NCBI RefSeq assembly: GCF_002288925.2
Contig: NW_022098031.1
Location: forward strand, 6,688,671 to 6,752,670
Direction of reading: 5' to 3'
From: Delphinapterus leucas
Taxonomy: Eukaryota; Chordata; Mammalia; Artiodactyla; Monodontidae
Length of the DNA stretch: 64,000 nucleotides
This document shows positions 1-11,704 of the stretch, piece after piece. Within the stretch, counting starts at the first letter, position 1. The number at the start of each line of letters is the position of its first letter. The position numbers and the translations under genes were made by a program. The notes beneath the pieces are model-generated. The model worked only from the letters and a program-made list of their open reading frames with translations. It was not told where the DNA came from and made no database searches.

Positions 1-3000
1 ACAGATTAGTTTGTGTGGCCTCCCCAATCCTAATCCTGCTTTTTCCACTACTAAATTGTCTTTGTCTTGGTCTGTGCTTTTCTCACGATTCGTTCTTTAA
101 AATGATAGCTTAAGATAATAAGCATGACTTCTGGGGCAATTTCTCTTATGGTTCAATTATTAGAATTGATTATTGTGAGAATGTGGAGAATTGCTGAAGG
201 AACATGATGGAGTATGTACAGAAAATTAGAGTTAAAGGTAAAAGTTAGTAGTTTTATGTAAAACATAATACTTGCAAGACAAAGTTATCACTGTTTCAGA
301 GGCTTCTTAGTTGGAATAAAATAGTTTGCATATTCTATGGAACAGTTTGAGCTTTACTTCTCCACCCTATCTTCTAACCCAGCTCATAGGGTAACTTGTC
401 TGTACTAGCCTTATCATTATACCTTTTGATGTCTACCTTGTGATTGTTTCAGGTATGACTTTTTTCCTCTAGATCAGCTGCCTGATATTTTTAATTTGCT
501 TAGAGAAAAACAAAATAATTTTTATATTGCTTTTTATTAAAACATTTTTTGATTGATTGTTTTAAAATTCCACATGGCTCAACTCATTTATAAGAATTGG
601 AGAAAAGGAAAACAAACTATAGGCTTCCCAGGTCTCTCTTTAGCCATGAAAAAAATTAATAATTTCCTGTGTCTTCTGACAAAGTCTTGGATCAAACATC
701 TGGAATTTAATGAAATAGTATTGAACTGCCATGCTTAAACAGTTACCTGAGTTTTGAAAGAATTCAAAGGAACAAGGTCCAAAGTCACTATGCAGTGTTT
801 TTTTAGTACTAAATATTCCAAAACTTGGCAAAATATATTTTCTACAGATGCCTTTCACCTTCTTTATATTAGAATACATAACTGGATATATGACATCTCT
901 GAAACAATATTAAGACAAATTTAGTCACACCATTGATCCACATGGATAAAGGAGATATTGTCAGAGATACTACACAAAATAGATGATTTAATAGATGATA
1001 GATAGATAGATAGATACGAAGAGGACATAAAAAGGAAAAATAGTAATTATTTTCTAGCATAATGTTTTAAAGAAAACATGAATTAGAATCTCTTGAATGG
1101 GGAGCAATAAAGAAATTATTATATTTTGTTGGTAGTTCCTTTTTAAACTTCAGCTGTGTTATAACATTTTGTGTGCAGACCTTGGACTTCAGGCCATTAC
1201 TGTTGCCAATATGCAACTCTGTTCAATGCAAATTGGAATTGCGTTTTAGCAATGGTGATGGAAAAAAAAAAGAAATTATTATATTCTGCTCTAAGAAGAT
1301 TATAAAAGAATACAAGGGAAAAAAAATAGTAGAGCCAAGAAAAATAAATAGAGCCTAGACAAAAGTTTAAAAATAATTTTTAGGATTTTACTTTGGTTTC
1401 TCAAAGATGAACACCTGAGCCAATAAACAAAATGATTCAATTCAATAACACATGTATGAACAAGCAGGACTTCACAGTGTTGAAAGTGAAACTCAGCTAC
1501 TCACATTGTGACTGAAAGAGCTAAGATTACGTAATGGGATGAACTGACTATATCTAATTCTGATTGCCCAACTAAAAATTTATTCTGTTGATATAAGCAA
1601 AGCTTGAGTGAGATACTAGGAAAATAGCTCCATTAGACAGAATGAAATATTAGACTTTTTTGTTTAGATGAGTAGACATTAGATTATGCCAAGATGGTGT
1701 GTTTTTAGGAAAGTCAACTACTCCAAGTCAGAGTTTCCAAAATCATAAAGTGACAACAATATATTCAAGAAGTTATTATATCAAGTAACATATTATATGT
1801 GAAACTTTTATATAATTTATGAAAAACTGCAAATGTAAAGCATCTACTTGTTTATTAGGAAAAAGAGAATCCTCTGATAGATGAGTACAGGTACCAGTCT
1901 TGGTCATTATCCATGCTTTGTGGGATGGAGACAATGAACTCAGATTCGTACCTGATATTCTAGTATGGAGGAATTGGATTAGACTATGAATAAAGTATCA
2001 GTTGTGCTCTTTCTCTTCTGGCCTGAAGCCTAGACAACTTGGAAGGGCAGCTGTAGGGTCCTCTGTGTGTTAATACTTTAATGACAAGAAAGCCTCAAAA
2101 GCTTAATCCAAGGGAAAGAATTTCTCTCTCAGGCTGAGAACATCCCAGCCCCAAACTTCCCATCACCCACCTCCTTTCCTCTAGGCTTCATGCTAATTTC
2201 CAACTAGCCGTTTAAAACTGGAGAATGGGAAAGGGACATCTTGAACGGAAAAAAATTTTCTTACTGTTGTATTTTACCATTTCTAAGGAAAGTATGAGAG
2301 ATAAGAACAGAGCCATAGCTAAGAGTAAGTGTCAAATAGTCAGAAGAACATTTTTCTGTAATCCAATTTTATTTCTAATTTCTAAACCTCTCCCCTTAGA
2401 ACCTCCACCCTATAGCACTGTCGTCTAATTATGAGTTTAGATTTCATTTTGTCCTTTTGAACACTGTAACTACTGCTTCCCATGCATAAGATGAGTTATG
2501 AGATGGTAATTGAAGGGAGAAGAAGAGGACTTTGAGGTATCTCTAGTTTTTAATATGCTACTGACTTTCAAAAATATCATTTACACAGAAACAAGGTAAA
2601 TATAGTAAAGTTTGACTTTTTGCTTCTCAAATCCTCTTTAGCCACCTAAAGATTGTTGACTTGTTCTTAAACTAGAATTATATACCCAAGAGTTGGGTGG
2701 TTCATAGAAACCTAAAAAAGCAAGTAGGATGTACAATATAGAGAAATTTTAGTTAAAACAAATTATCCCAATTTTAAGAGGACCTTTTTCTAATGCACTC
2801 TCTAAAAGGCATTGGAATAGGGTGCTTGAATAATAAATCAAAACTAGTGACAGCAAAGACTCCCTCCCCACCCCCAACTCTGAGAATTCATGGAGAGTCC
2901 TTTTGAATTCTTTTCAGGCAGTGATGTTGGAAAAGTCAAATAACCTTCTTATAATTCAGTTAAATTCTGTATAATCTTGAGAATAATAGCAATTGCTAAC

Positions 3001-3143
3001 TTACTCTGACTTTACTAAATTGTAAGGATCAAAAGAAATTTAATTAAATTGAACAAATACACATTAAAAAGTCACAGTTAGTGTTAGATTCTGAGAATAA
3101 AATAGTGAATAGACCTATTTTCCCTACCTTTCTGGAGCTTACA
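1..3143. other. Unassigned AT-rich stretch
   Basis: No gene and no confidently recognised repeat apart from the GATA run near position 1000. The open frames here are short (at most about 80 codons), overlap on both strands and show no family motif, so I treat them as chance. An ancient, decayed repeat could be present below what can be recognised by eye. Confidence 0.5.
993..1017. repeat. Short GATA microsatellite
   Basis: A short run of GATA/GATG units, about six copies with one interruption. It may vary in length between individuals. No gene or regulatory context is visible. Confidence 0.8.
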
Positions 3144-3151
3144 GTCCAATG

Positions 3152-3395
3152 CAGTGGTCCCCAACATTTTAGGCACCAGGGGCCGGTTTCGTGGAAGACA
3201 ATTTTTCCACAGATTGGGGCAGGGGGAAATGTTTCAGGTGGTAATGCAAGTGATGGTTCAGGTGGTAATGCGAGCGATGGGGACCGATGGGGAGTGACAG
3301 ATGAAGCTTCGCTCACTCGCCCACCGCTCACCTCCTGCTGTGCGGCCCGGTTCCTAAGTGGCCACAGACCAGTACCGGGGCGTTGGGGACCCCTG
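3152..3395. mobile_element. MER1-like non-autonomous hAT (Charlie) DNA transposon
   Basis: A 244-bp element with near-perfect terminal inverted repeats: CAGTGGTCCCCAAC at the left and CGTTGGGGACCCCTG at the right. It is flanked by an 8-bp duplication, GTCCAATG at 3144-3151 and GTCTAATG at 3396-3403, with one mismatch. An 8-bp duplication is the hAT signature. The ends and internal sequence resemble the mammalian MER1 family, which depends on Charlie3-type transposase. The element codes for nothing; the open frame across it is incidental. Its middle holds a 24-bp tandem duplication (3233-3256 and 3257-3280). The element boundaries are firm. The family name is from memory. Confidence 0.85.
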
Positions 3396-3403
3396 GTCTA
3401 ATG

Positions 3404-4058
3404 GGAAAGATAAATAATCACACTATATCTCTTGTCTATTGGCTGCTAATTCTGCATTACAAATGATAAAACCATAGTGGTACACAAAAATAAGAGATTA
3501 TCAATCACCTAGTGTGCAGTTAGGTGGCTTTGCTGGACTTTATTTGACTCACTCACATGCTATGGGGGTGACTAGGCTGTAAGATGAACTAGGATGACCT
3601 TGTTTGAGACAACTGGGGCAATTTGACACTGTCCACATGTCTCTCAACCCATAGCAGTAAAGCCTGGGCATATTCTCTTGGCAATGTCAGAGATTACAAG
3701 AGAGATCACAGGAAAAGTAAGCCCCCCTATGAGGCTTAGACTCAAAACTGGCTCACCACATCATCCCTTCTAAACCTCATTGCAATAGCCAAATAAATCA
3801 CATGGCTGATCCCAGAATCAATGGGTAGGGAAATTAACTCGATCATTTTAGTGACAGGAAATTCACATGGCAAAGGGTTTGAATAGAGAAAGGGGTGAAA
3901 AACTGGGGTCACTACTGTCATCAGTCTCTCATACACACACATGTATATGCATAATCACAAAGCTTGCTCCAATGGAAACAGATACCATTGTAACAGTAAA
4001 CACTGACATAGATTGAGAGAAGTTTTGACATCTTCATCATTACATTTGAATCAGAGGC
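3404..4058. other. Unassigned stretch
   Basis: Nothing recognised between the MER1-like element and the MaLR LTR. Composition is typical of the window and there is no supported frame. Confidence 0.5.
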
Positions 4059-4612
4059 TATATTATTTTTTCATTTCTGCTCTTCCAAATTACCACAAAT
4101 TTAGCAGCTAAAAATAACACAAATGTATTATTTCAAAGTTCCATATGTCAGAAATATTGTCAAGGTTTTGCCCAGTCTGGGATCTTATCTGGAGGCTCTG
4201 GGAGAAAAATCTGTTTCCAGGTTCACTCAGGTTGTTGACAGAATTTAGTTACATGCAGCAGTGGGACTGAGGTTCTTGTTTCTTTGCTGACTGTCAGTTT
4301 GGAACTTCTCTCAGATCTTTAATGTCTCCTGCATCTTTTGTCATTTTGGTCCCTTCATCTTCAAAGAGAACAATGGCAGGTTAAATCACTCCCTGACTTT
4401 TATTTCTGCCCTATCTTTCTTATTCCAATTGGAGAAAGTTCTCTGCTTTTAAAGACTCATATGATTAGGTTGAGCCCACCAAGATAATCCAGGATAATCT
4501 CCCTATTTTAAAGTCCATCAATTTACTTACATTCATTTTCCCTGTAATACTGCACATTCAAGGGATCTAGGCATTAGGACATGAATATCTTTAGTAGGTC
4601 ATTCACCACCAG
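4059..4612 (-). mobile_element. MLT1-like MaLR LTR, reverse orientation
   Basis: An old solo-style LTR sequence of the ERVL-MaLR group. Read on the plus strand it shows the hallmark run near the left edge (ACCACAAATTTAGCAGC, then AAATAACACAAATGTATTA), followed by the 'GGAGGCTCTGGGAGAAAAATC' type block and, near the right end, the 'GATAATCCAGGATAATCTCC' type block. These are the reverse complement of the MLT1/MST LTR layout. About 550 bp long and strongly diverged, so edges are approximate. Internal-region sequence continues to the right, so this would be the 3' LTR of a minus-strand element. Confidence 0.7.
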
Positions 4613-5790
4613 CCTTCTGACTCCTAAAGGCTCATGTCCCTCCCAAATGCAAAATACGTTCATCCCATTCTAAATCCCTAAAGGTCTCCTTCCATTACAG
4701 CATCAGCTCAAATCCCAAATCACATCTAAATCTCATCAACTCAGAAATTCGAAATCTCATCATCTAAATAATCTGATAAAATTATCTACGTCATGAGGCT
4801 GAACTTCTTGGTACAATCTATTAAACACAACAGCTGGGGCACAATTCCTCTCCATCTGTGAACCTATGAAACTAAAGTCATAAATTATCAGCTACCAACA
4901 TACAGTAGTAGGGCATGCATAGACAACAGTCACAGATATCCTTATTTAAAAAATGGGAAAATGGAGAATAAAATGGAGTCAGCAGTCCAAAGCATTTTTA
5001 AACTGAAAGCAAGCAAACTACATTAGGTTTCAAGGTATGGGAATAATTTTCCTTGGTTCTCTGCTCAGGCCTCTGGTCTCTAGGCTTCACCTTTGGAGTC
5101 ATTATTCCTTCTTTATGAAAGGTAGCACATATTTAATGCTGAGTATTTTTATCAGCCTGTTTCCTGCTGGTAGAATTTTGGAGGCTACAGGAGATTCACT
5201 TGGAAGCCTTGTCCATTTTTGAGATAATCCTGTGTCTATTTGGTTTCTGTTCAGATGGCTGAAAGACAAAGACCTTCAACTTTCCATGGGATCCTGGCTT
5301 GATTGAGGGAAGTGAGTCACACCTTTGATCTCTTCAAAGAGCCTTTTGTGTAACTGAACACTTGGACTTATTGTCCTCCGGGTAGGCTGAGATTTCCGAG
5401 TCTTCATGTTCTGGTTTCTTTTAGTTGAATAGTTCTTCCCTTAATTTATATAATTCCTCTTGCATTTTATTATAAACAGCAAGGAGAAATTAGGAGAAAC
5501 TTAAACACTTTGTTTGGTAATCTCTCCAACTAAATATCCAAGTTCATTATTCACAAGTTCTGATTTCCACATAATCTCAGGACACCATTACACTCAGCTT
5601 TCTGACACTAAATAACAAGGGTCCTCTTTCTCAAGTTTCTAATAACATATTCCTCAATTATTTCTGAGTGCTCACCAGAAGTGTCCTTGAAGTCCAGATT
5701 TCTATGGACAGTTAACAGAGATTTAGGCTTTCTCTAAGGTGATTTGAAATTTCTCATAATTCTCATTACTTCCTTCTGAATCAGTTGGTA
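4613..5790 (-). mobile_element. Probable MaLR internal region remnant
   Basis: Directly adjoins the MaLR LTR. The order of blocks matches a MaLR internal region read in reverse: a 'CTCATGTCCCTCCCAAATGCAAA' type start, a block recalling the list of trace phrases at 4630-4760, and a block near 5520-5740 with the CCAAGTTCATTATTCACAAG and GTGTCCTTGAAGTCCAGATT phrases. It is a decayed, non-coding relic of an endogenous retrovirus-like element. No second LTR is recognised to the right. The right edge is uncertain, and a search against MLT1/THE1 internal consensus would settle it. Confidence 0.55.
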
Positions 5791-5799
5791 TAGCATGAT

Positions 5800-6650
5800 G
5801 AATTCTAGGGAATTCTTGACCTCATTTCAATTGCAGCAAGTAACCCCAGTAAGCTGAAATATTTCTGCAGTGCTATGGAGTTGCTCAGTACATGAACTCT
5901 GTCTTCCAGACTTCTGTATAATGACTTGCTGAGGAAGAACTTACTAAGAATTTATCTTCTGTGTATGTTTTTGGACATAAATCTCCTGACATCCTAAACC
6001 ATGGGGAAGGTAGGAACTAGCCACTCAACAAATGTTGAAACAGAACTAAAACTGCCAATCTGCTCCTCAAGTATGTGAGAAAAACCATCTGGTTGTATCT
6101 TCAAAGAGTGTTTTCTCAAGAGTAATTTAGGTGAAAACCAGTAAGCAAAGTGGAAAGGATCTGTCACCTATTTTGTGAACAAGATGACATGTTGTTCATT
6201 AGATAACAAGCACATGCCTCTTCAAATGCAAAATTGGGCATATCAGGAAATGTAAAATTGGTACTGGGCATGGGGGAGAGAGAATGCAGATGGGTTTTAT
6301 TTTTTTTAACTCAAAATGAATAACTAATGAGTAGAGAGATGAAGATGGTATTTAAAAATTGTCAATTAAACAGCTGTTGCATCAAACACCTCTATCACAG
6401 AAAACTTCATCATTTCAATAAAACTTTCAGGAAGACTGTTACAAAAATATAGTCTGTGATAAAAATAAGCCACTGTATTTGTCATGTTAATGAACCATTT
6501 TGAAGGTAATGCTTTTTGTTTATAAGTAATCTAATGAAAAACTCTAGAATATATAGGCCATTTAATAGAAAAATCTCAAGACTAAAATACTTGATCTTTG
6601 AATTTATTTAGTCATCCAACCAATTTATTATTATATTATTGATATTTTCT
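5800..6650. other. Unassigned AT-rich stretch
   Basis: No gene or named repeat recognised. The left part may be further decayed MaLR internal sequence. Confidence 0.4.
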
Positions 6651-6654
6651 TCTA

Positions 6655-6990
6655 AGAAATGCCTATTGGTTCCCTTTTGCCTGTAATACAAACTTCAAGG
6701 TTCTAGTCTTTATTTTATGCCCCCAATCTTGTGTTTACTTATACCTTCTGACATACCCTGACAACCACCTGTATGGAGTATCTCATGATTCTACAAACAA
6801 GCCATTTCTCTGCCTTTGTATGCACTCTATTCTGTCTGGAATGACGTTCTCAGTCCAATTGGTTTGACCTACATTAGATATTAACACCCTACCTCCAAGA
6901 CTACTTCAATAATCTCAAACTTCATTAATAATTTGTTTCTCTGTACCCTTAGCATATTTTTATTCCCCTCTTATGGATTTAATGCATATT
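6655..6990 (+). mobile_element. L2 LINE 3'-region remnant
   Basis: Diverged match to the conserved L2 3' region: a 'CTGTCTGGAATGACGTTCTC' block corresponding to the usual 'CTGCCTGGAATGCTCTTCC', preceded by a CCATTTCTCTGCCTTTGTATGC block and followed by a 'CCTACCTCCAAGACTACTTC' block. About 300 bp, no coding capacity, 5'-truncated as most L2 copies are. Edges approximate. Confidence 0.55.
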
Positions 6991-7014
6991 TTGAATGAAA
7001 CACCAAACTAATAG

Positions 7015-7255
7015 GAATGAGCATTGTCTTTGGGGTTAGATAACTCATGGTTCAAATACTGGCCCCATCATATATTAGCTTTATGACCTGAAAAATTCTT
7101 ATTTCTATGTAAAATAAAAAGAGTAATGCCTATATTATAGAAACATTGAGAATATTAAATGGATACATATATAAATTAAATGGATATTTAATGGATACAT
7201 ATATAAAAGCCACTGCACCCAGCTGTTAGTATACACTCAATACATGTGCTTTTCT
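7015..7255 (+). mobile_element. MIR SINE
   Basis: Ancient tRNA-derived SINE. The core order is visible: TTTGGGGTTAGATAACTCATGG, GGTTCAAATACTGGCCCC, TTAGCTTTATGACCTG, a TGTAAAATAAAAAGAGTAATG block, and a terminal 'CTCAATACATGTGCTTTT' block that matches the MIR tail. It carries an internal 33-bp tandem duplication near 7155-7209, which makes it longer than the family norm. Confidence 0.7.
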
Positions 7256-9130
7256 TCAAACTTCCACAGCACTATAAATATGTAATGTATATAACTCTAG
7301 TCTCACCTAAACTTCATTTTTGTAAGCCCATATTTTTATGACATAAGCTCCCACTAGCTTATTTTGTAGAAATAAGTCCCACTCAGTGTCTTATTCTGTT
7401 ATTTCCTTTAGTTCCTAAGGGGGAAATGAATGAATGAATGAAGCATTTATTTCATATAGGTGGTAGGTGTTTTAGGTATATAATTTGTGTGTATTTAAAA
7501 ACTAATGTTCTGGAGACCAAGGGGGAGTAAAATTTAATCAGCACAAGAGAGACTAGTGTGTTTGTAGTTTATCTTAAAAGGATAACTGGGCATCACTTGT
7601 GCACCAGAATTGGTCACAGGCAAAGCATTTCTAAGTAATCACTTGGGAATCTCCAGGAATCACACTTTCCTTCCCTTCATATCGGCTTCATACACTGAAA
7701 GAGACAGAGGGAATATTTTCTTAAGCATACAAAATATTTTTGAAGCTACCTGGCAGTTTAATAGAGAGAATAGAATATTTTATAAAATACAGATCAAGAG
7801 ACTCTTGTTTTTCTGTGTCATAACTTCATATTTCTTTCTTTTTGCTATACAAGTCAAACAAAATCCAACAAGAAATTTCAAGATAGCTAAAAGATGGTTT
7901 CAGAATTAAGTTGTTACCAAAAGAAAAAAAAATGGAGACAGGATTTGGAAGGGGAAAGTAAAATAATGGAAAATTTTACTTTAACATATGTCTACCTACT
8001 CATTCCTACCTATTCTTTTCATTTCTAAGGGTCTACAGCCACAATCAAACATAATTGAACCATTCATTATCTGTCATTTTACCAATTTCTTACTCTCTTT
8101 CATCTCAAACTTATTTTGATTATAAGTTACTGACTTTTAACATATTGCTTAGCTAAATTTTTTTTTAAATAACATTGGTCACTCTGGGAATATTTTTCAG
8201 CCTAATTATATCCTTTCATTCTCTTATTTTCTTTGACTCAAAACTGTGACAGACAAGTTATCTGTCATTTCTCTTTTCACAGTACACATTATACCAGTTT
8301 ACTCTGTTTTCTTACATTTTAATAAAACTGACATTCCTAAACCAAAAATAATTGTCTCAGTTACCAAATAGTCTCACCACTACTGCAAATAATCCCTTAC
8401 CACCTCTAGTTAAACTTAATTGTATATTTGTTCTTGTTCTCCAGATCTTCCTTGATATCTAGGCTTCTAACTGACATTTTCCCCCCCTCCTTTTTCCATA
8501 ACATCAAACCCAGAGGAGAATTGAATGAGAGTTTTCCTGGGATGAGATGCAAATACACTGTCAAGCTCAAACTTCTGGCCTGCAGCCGTTATTGACATTA
8601 TTCCCATTCATTGTCGATGAAGCACTAACCTAGAAGTTTTAGGAATTTGCAAAAGAAGCAGGAATCTCCATAACTAACCCAGATGACCTAATACATAAGG
8701 GAAAAGCAAGGAAAAAAGCAACTTTAAAAGGTACATATTTAGCTGTTGTAATTTAATAAACAGATATGATTGAGAAAAAAAAAAGCGTAATGCATAGAGA
8801 CCTTTCCTAAATGAAGGTAATTAAATAAGGTTGAATTTAACCTTTGTTAGATAATGATTTAGTATGAAGGGAAAAAAGATATTTCAGGTAAGTGGATGAA
8901 GAAGAGAGGTATAATCATGGAAACTCACAAGTGGTAGAGAGAGTATTTTCACTTTCATGCAATATAGGAAGAAGAGATCAATGATAAAGAGTACTGATAG
9001 AAATTTTTGTTTACAGTTTGCTAACTGGTGCTGACTTAGTTAAATACTCAGAATGTGCTTGCTCCTTTTGTTAGATAACAGGGAAGGAGGAATTTTCAGA
9101 TCTCCTCTATAGAGGAAATGAGCAAATTAA
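7256..9130. other. Unassigned AT-rich stretch
   Basis: No gene or confidently named repeat. A short GAAT run occurs near 7427-7442. The 99-codon frame at 7610-7909 has no stop for 300 bases but shows no domain, no composition bias expected of coding sequence, and no orthologue I recognise. Confidence 0.45.
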
Positions 9131-9134
9131 TCTG

Positions 9135-9548
9135 GTTAATTGCAAGACATGCTTTCCTTCCCTAAATCTATGCCCTTGGCAATGTGTTTTTTCCACCCCT
9201 TAAATCTGGGCTTAACCTGAGACTCCCTTTAACCAGTACAATGCACAGAAATAACATCATGCTAGGTTTGAACACTTTCATCCTTATTTTTGGAATTTTA
9301 TGGAGCTGTCATGTGGGCAAACTCCTGCTGGAAGAAAAGAGTCACAGAGTTCATTGTTCCTGTTGCCCCAGTCAACAAGCAGCCAATCCCCAGAAGAAAA
9401 ACTTTCTGGCTGGCTGACAGATGACTATACTCACTAGTTAGCCTGGCTGAGATTAGAACTGGCCACCTGAGTCCAGACACACTGCTGACCCACAGAAGAC
9501 TAAGTTAAATAAATAGTCACAGTTTTAAGTCTCTTAATCAGATGATAA
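9135..9548 (+). mobile_element. MaLR (MLT1-type) LTR remnant
   Basis: Diverged LTR in forward orientation. Recognisable blocks are AACCAGTACAATGCACAGAA (usual 'ggccaatagaatg'), 'TTAGCCTGGCTGAGATTAG', and the terminal block with 'TGACCCACAGAAGACTAAG' followed by 'AAATAAATAGTCACAGTTTT', which in intact copies precedes the polyadenylation region. The open frame at 9184-9417 lies inside this repeat and is not a gene. Subfamily not assigned. Confidence 0.5.
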
Positions 9549-9614
9549 TTTAATTCAAAATAAAATTATGCTGCATCAGCTGACAAACTATAAATATGAA
9601 ATTTAAATGCCTTA

Positions 9615-9865
9615 TTTGAACAAATATTTATTTGTATATATGTTTATATAATACTCCTGTTTTATATAGTGAAATCAGAGTAATAAAACAAACATAAGTC
9701 TTTGCTCTTGTGGAGTTTATGTTCTAGAAGGAGTGATTCATAGTAAACAAAGGAAGTAATACTTATGTCAAATGTTGATAAATTTATGACAAAAATTAAA
9801 TTAGGGAATGTCACTAGGAATCATTGTGGGAAGGAGATGTGGTTTTAAAGTAGTATTTTGACGTT
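9615..9865 (-). mobile_element. L2 LINE remnant, segment 1 of a split copy
   Basis: Reverse-oriented L2 3' end. The blocks 'TTGAACAAATATTTATTTG', CTCTTGTGGAGTTTATGTTC and GTCAAATGTTGATAAATTTATG correspond to the L2 3' end read backwards. A short further piece (about 10275-10335, with 'ATCAGGAAGGGCCTTTCTAAG') and a long piece (11040-11640) continue the same element in the same orientation, so later insertions have split it. Confidence 0.6.
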
Positions 9866-10274
9866 GAGTAAATTTATATATATACATATAGAGAGAGATG
9901 AGATGGATCCCACCCAAAAAGTGGTTCAGATATCAAGACTGTTGACACTCCATACCCCAAGATAGTTTGAAGAAAGTTTATCAATCACAAAGGGACTGTC
10001 AGAGGGAAGAAGAGTGGGAAGAAGAAGGCTTGGGCTGCCTTTATGAAGGCAGAGGAATTAGGTTAGGACTTTTAAAGTGCTGGGGGTAGAACTGGGGAAA
10101 GATTCCCATGTGCAAGCTGGAGATTTGTAAGGCTTAAATTTCCCATAGGGATCAGAAAAGGTGGCATGCATGGGCTTTCTTATTAGCCTGTCCAAATGTA
10201 GGGCCAAAGAGGAACAAAAGTGAACGTTTTAAAAGAAGTCAGTAGTCAAACATGAAAAAATGAAGTCAGACTCT
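9866..10274. mobile_element. Possible LTR-like insertion in L2
   Basis: This block separates two consecutive parts of one L2 copy, so it looks like inserted DNA. Phrases such as CAAGATAGTTTGAAGAAAG and GGCTTGGGCTGCCTTTATG recall an old retroviral LTR, but I cannot name the family and no clean target-site duplication is visible. Confidence 0.35.
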
Positions 10275-10335
10275 TTATTAAGGATGATCAGGAAGGGCCT
10301 TTCTAAGAATGTGACAAAAGACTTAGAGGATTTGA

Positions 10336-11030
10336 AGTGTAGTATTAAAAAAGTTTCTGTTCTTTGTCTCAGGTTTCTGATACAGAACTTCTAAAACCCC
10401 TGGAATTTCCTGCGTGATTGAAGTGTCTCTGTTATACTTATGAGGTGGCTTATGGTGGGCCACTGTATAGCTTTGGGATGGGACTGGTCTCACCAGAAAG
10501 ACCAACCATGTGATTAATGGGTTGGGACTTTGGGCCATTCCAAACTACACAGAGTGAAGGGAGGCCTGAGATTGAGTTCGATCACATGGCTGTTGGTTTC
10601 ATCAATAATGTCTACATAATGAAGCTCTAATAAAAACTCTGGACACTGAAGTTCAGTAGAGCTTCCTGATTGTGAACAAATTGATGTACTAGAAAGGTGA
10701 TGCAGCACCCTGAGGCTATGGGGAAAAGGCATTGGAAGCTGTGCATTTGGGACCCTCCCAGACCTCACCCTATATATAGTGCTTTTCTATGTTCTGTGAG
10801 TCATTCTAATTATTGAATCTCAGGGAGTTGGGGAAAGCCTTGAATTTACAGCCAGAAGTGCACATGGCCTAGGGACCCCTAAAGCATAGCTGGCATCTGA
10901 AATAAGAATGGTCTTATGGAGAAATTAACTCTTAAATTGTGGGTTCTGATGTTAACTCCAGATGGATAGCATCAGAATTGTACTGTGATACACCCAGACG
11001 GTGTTACACCAGTTGGATTTTTACCAGATT
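10336..11030 (+). mobile_element. ERVL-like LTR remnant inserted in L2
   Basis: About 690 bp between two L2 segments. Block order resembles an old ERVL-group LTR: 'TGGGTTGGGACTTTGGGCCAT', 'GATTGAGTTCGATCACATGG', 'GTCTACATAATGAAGC' followed by CTAATAAAAACTC (a polyadenylation-like signal), then TATATATAGTGC, and a final 'GTTAACTCCAGATGGATAGC' with GTGATACACCCAGACGGTG. The open frames at 10323-10768 run antisense within it and are incidental. Family name not assigned. Confidence 0.55.
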
Positions 11031-11039
11031 ATGAGGGGA

Positions 11040-11640
11040 TAATGTTGTACAAGAGAAAGGAGAAAGAGCTTCCCAAACAAAAGGAACAAGAGGATCAAAA
11101 ACCATGAGGTTGGAATGTGCCTGATGTGCTCCAGTAAAAGCAGATATCTCATTGTGGCTAAAGAGGTATAAGGAAACTAGATGAGTAGTTCCTGAGATCA
11201 GAGAGGTAGAAGGGGATCAGAACATGTGGGACCTCGTGGGCCATTGTAAGGGCTTTGCCTTTTACTTTGAATTATACCATAAAGTTATGACTAGAGCAGA
11301 AGCATAACTTGACCGAAAAAATAAAGGAATGACTGCTTTTGTGTGTTTGTTTGGGTAGTTGGAAAGAAGCAGAGATATCTGTTAGGAGTGACATTGTAAT
11401 AATAAGACAAAGGATAATAATGACTTGGCCAGGATTTAACTGATGTGATGAGAAGAGTTCAAATTCCAGATATATTTTAAAGGGAGAGGGGGAAAAAAAA
11501 GATTTTCTGATGAGCTGAATATAGAGTGTAAGGAAAGAGTGAAGTTAAAATCCAAGAACCTGTTTTTGCATCTTCTAATTAAGGCTCATTTGTTGCCGAG
11601 TGGTGGCTTCATCTTTCAGAAAGGGCCTGGAAGATACAGA
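11040..11640 (-). mobile_element. L2 LINE remnant, 5'-ward segment of the split copy
   Basis: Continues the L2 copy that starts at 9615. Visible blocks are AAAACCATGAGGTTGGAATG, 'GGGCCATTGTAAGGGCTTTG', CTAGAGCAGAAGCATAACTTG and 'CCAGATATATTTTAAAGGG', in the order expected for reverse-oriented L2. No coding capacity remains. Confidence 0.6.
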
Positions 11641-11704
11641 GTACCACCTCACATCACTTGTATCCAGCCTGGGATATGCTGCCATTTTAGTGTCAATTCT
11701 CTTA

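Noticed and set aside
3081..3401. 106-codon glycine/serine-rich frame
   Set aside because: Most of it (from 3152) is the MER1-like DNA transposon; the repeat-like peptide comes from the 24-bp tandem duplication.
7610..7909. 99-codon frame
   Set aside because: No domain, signal or recognisable homologue; A/T-rich codon content is expected by chance in such DNA, and no splice-linked neighbour is visible.
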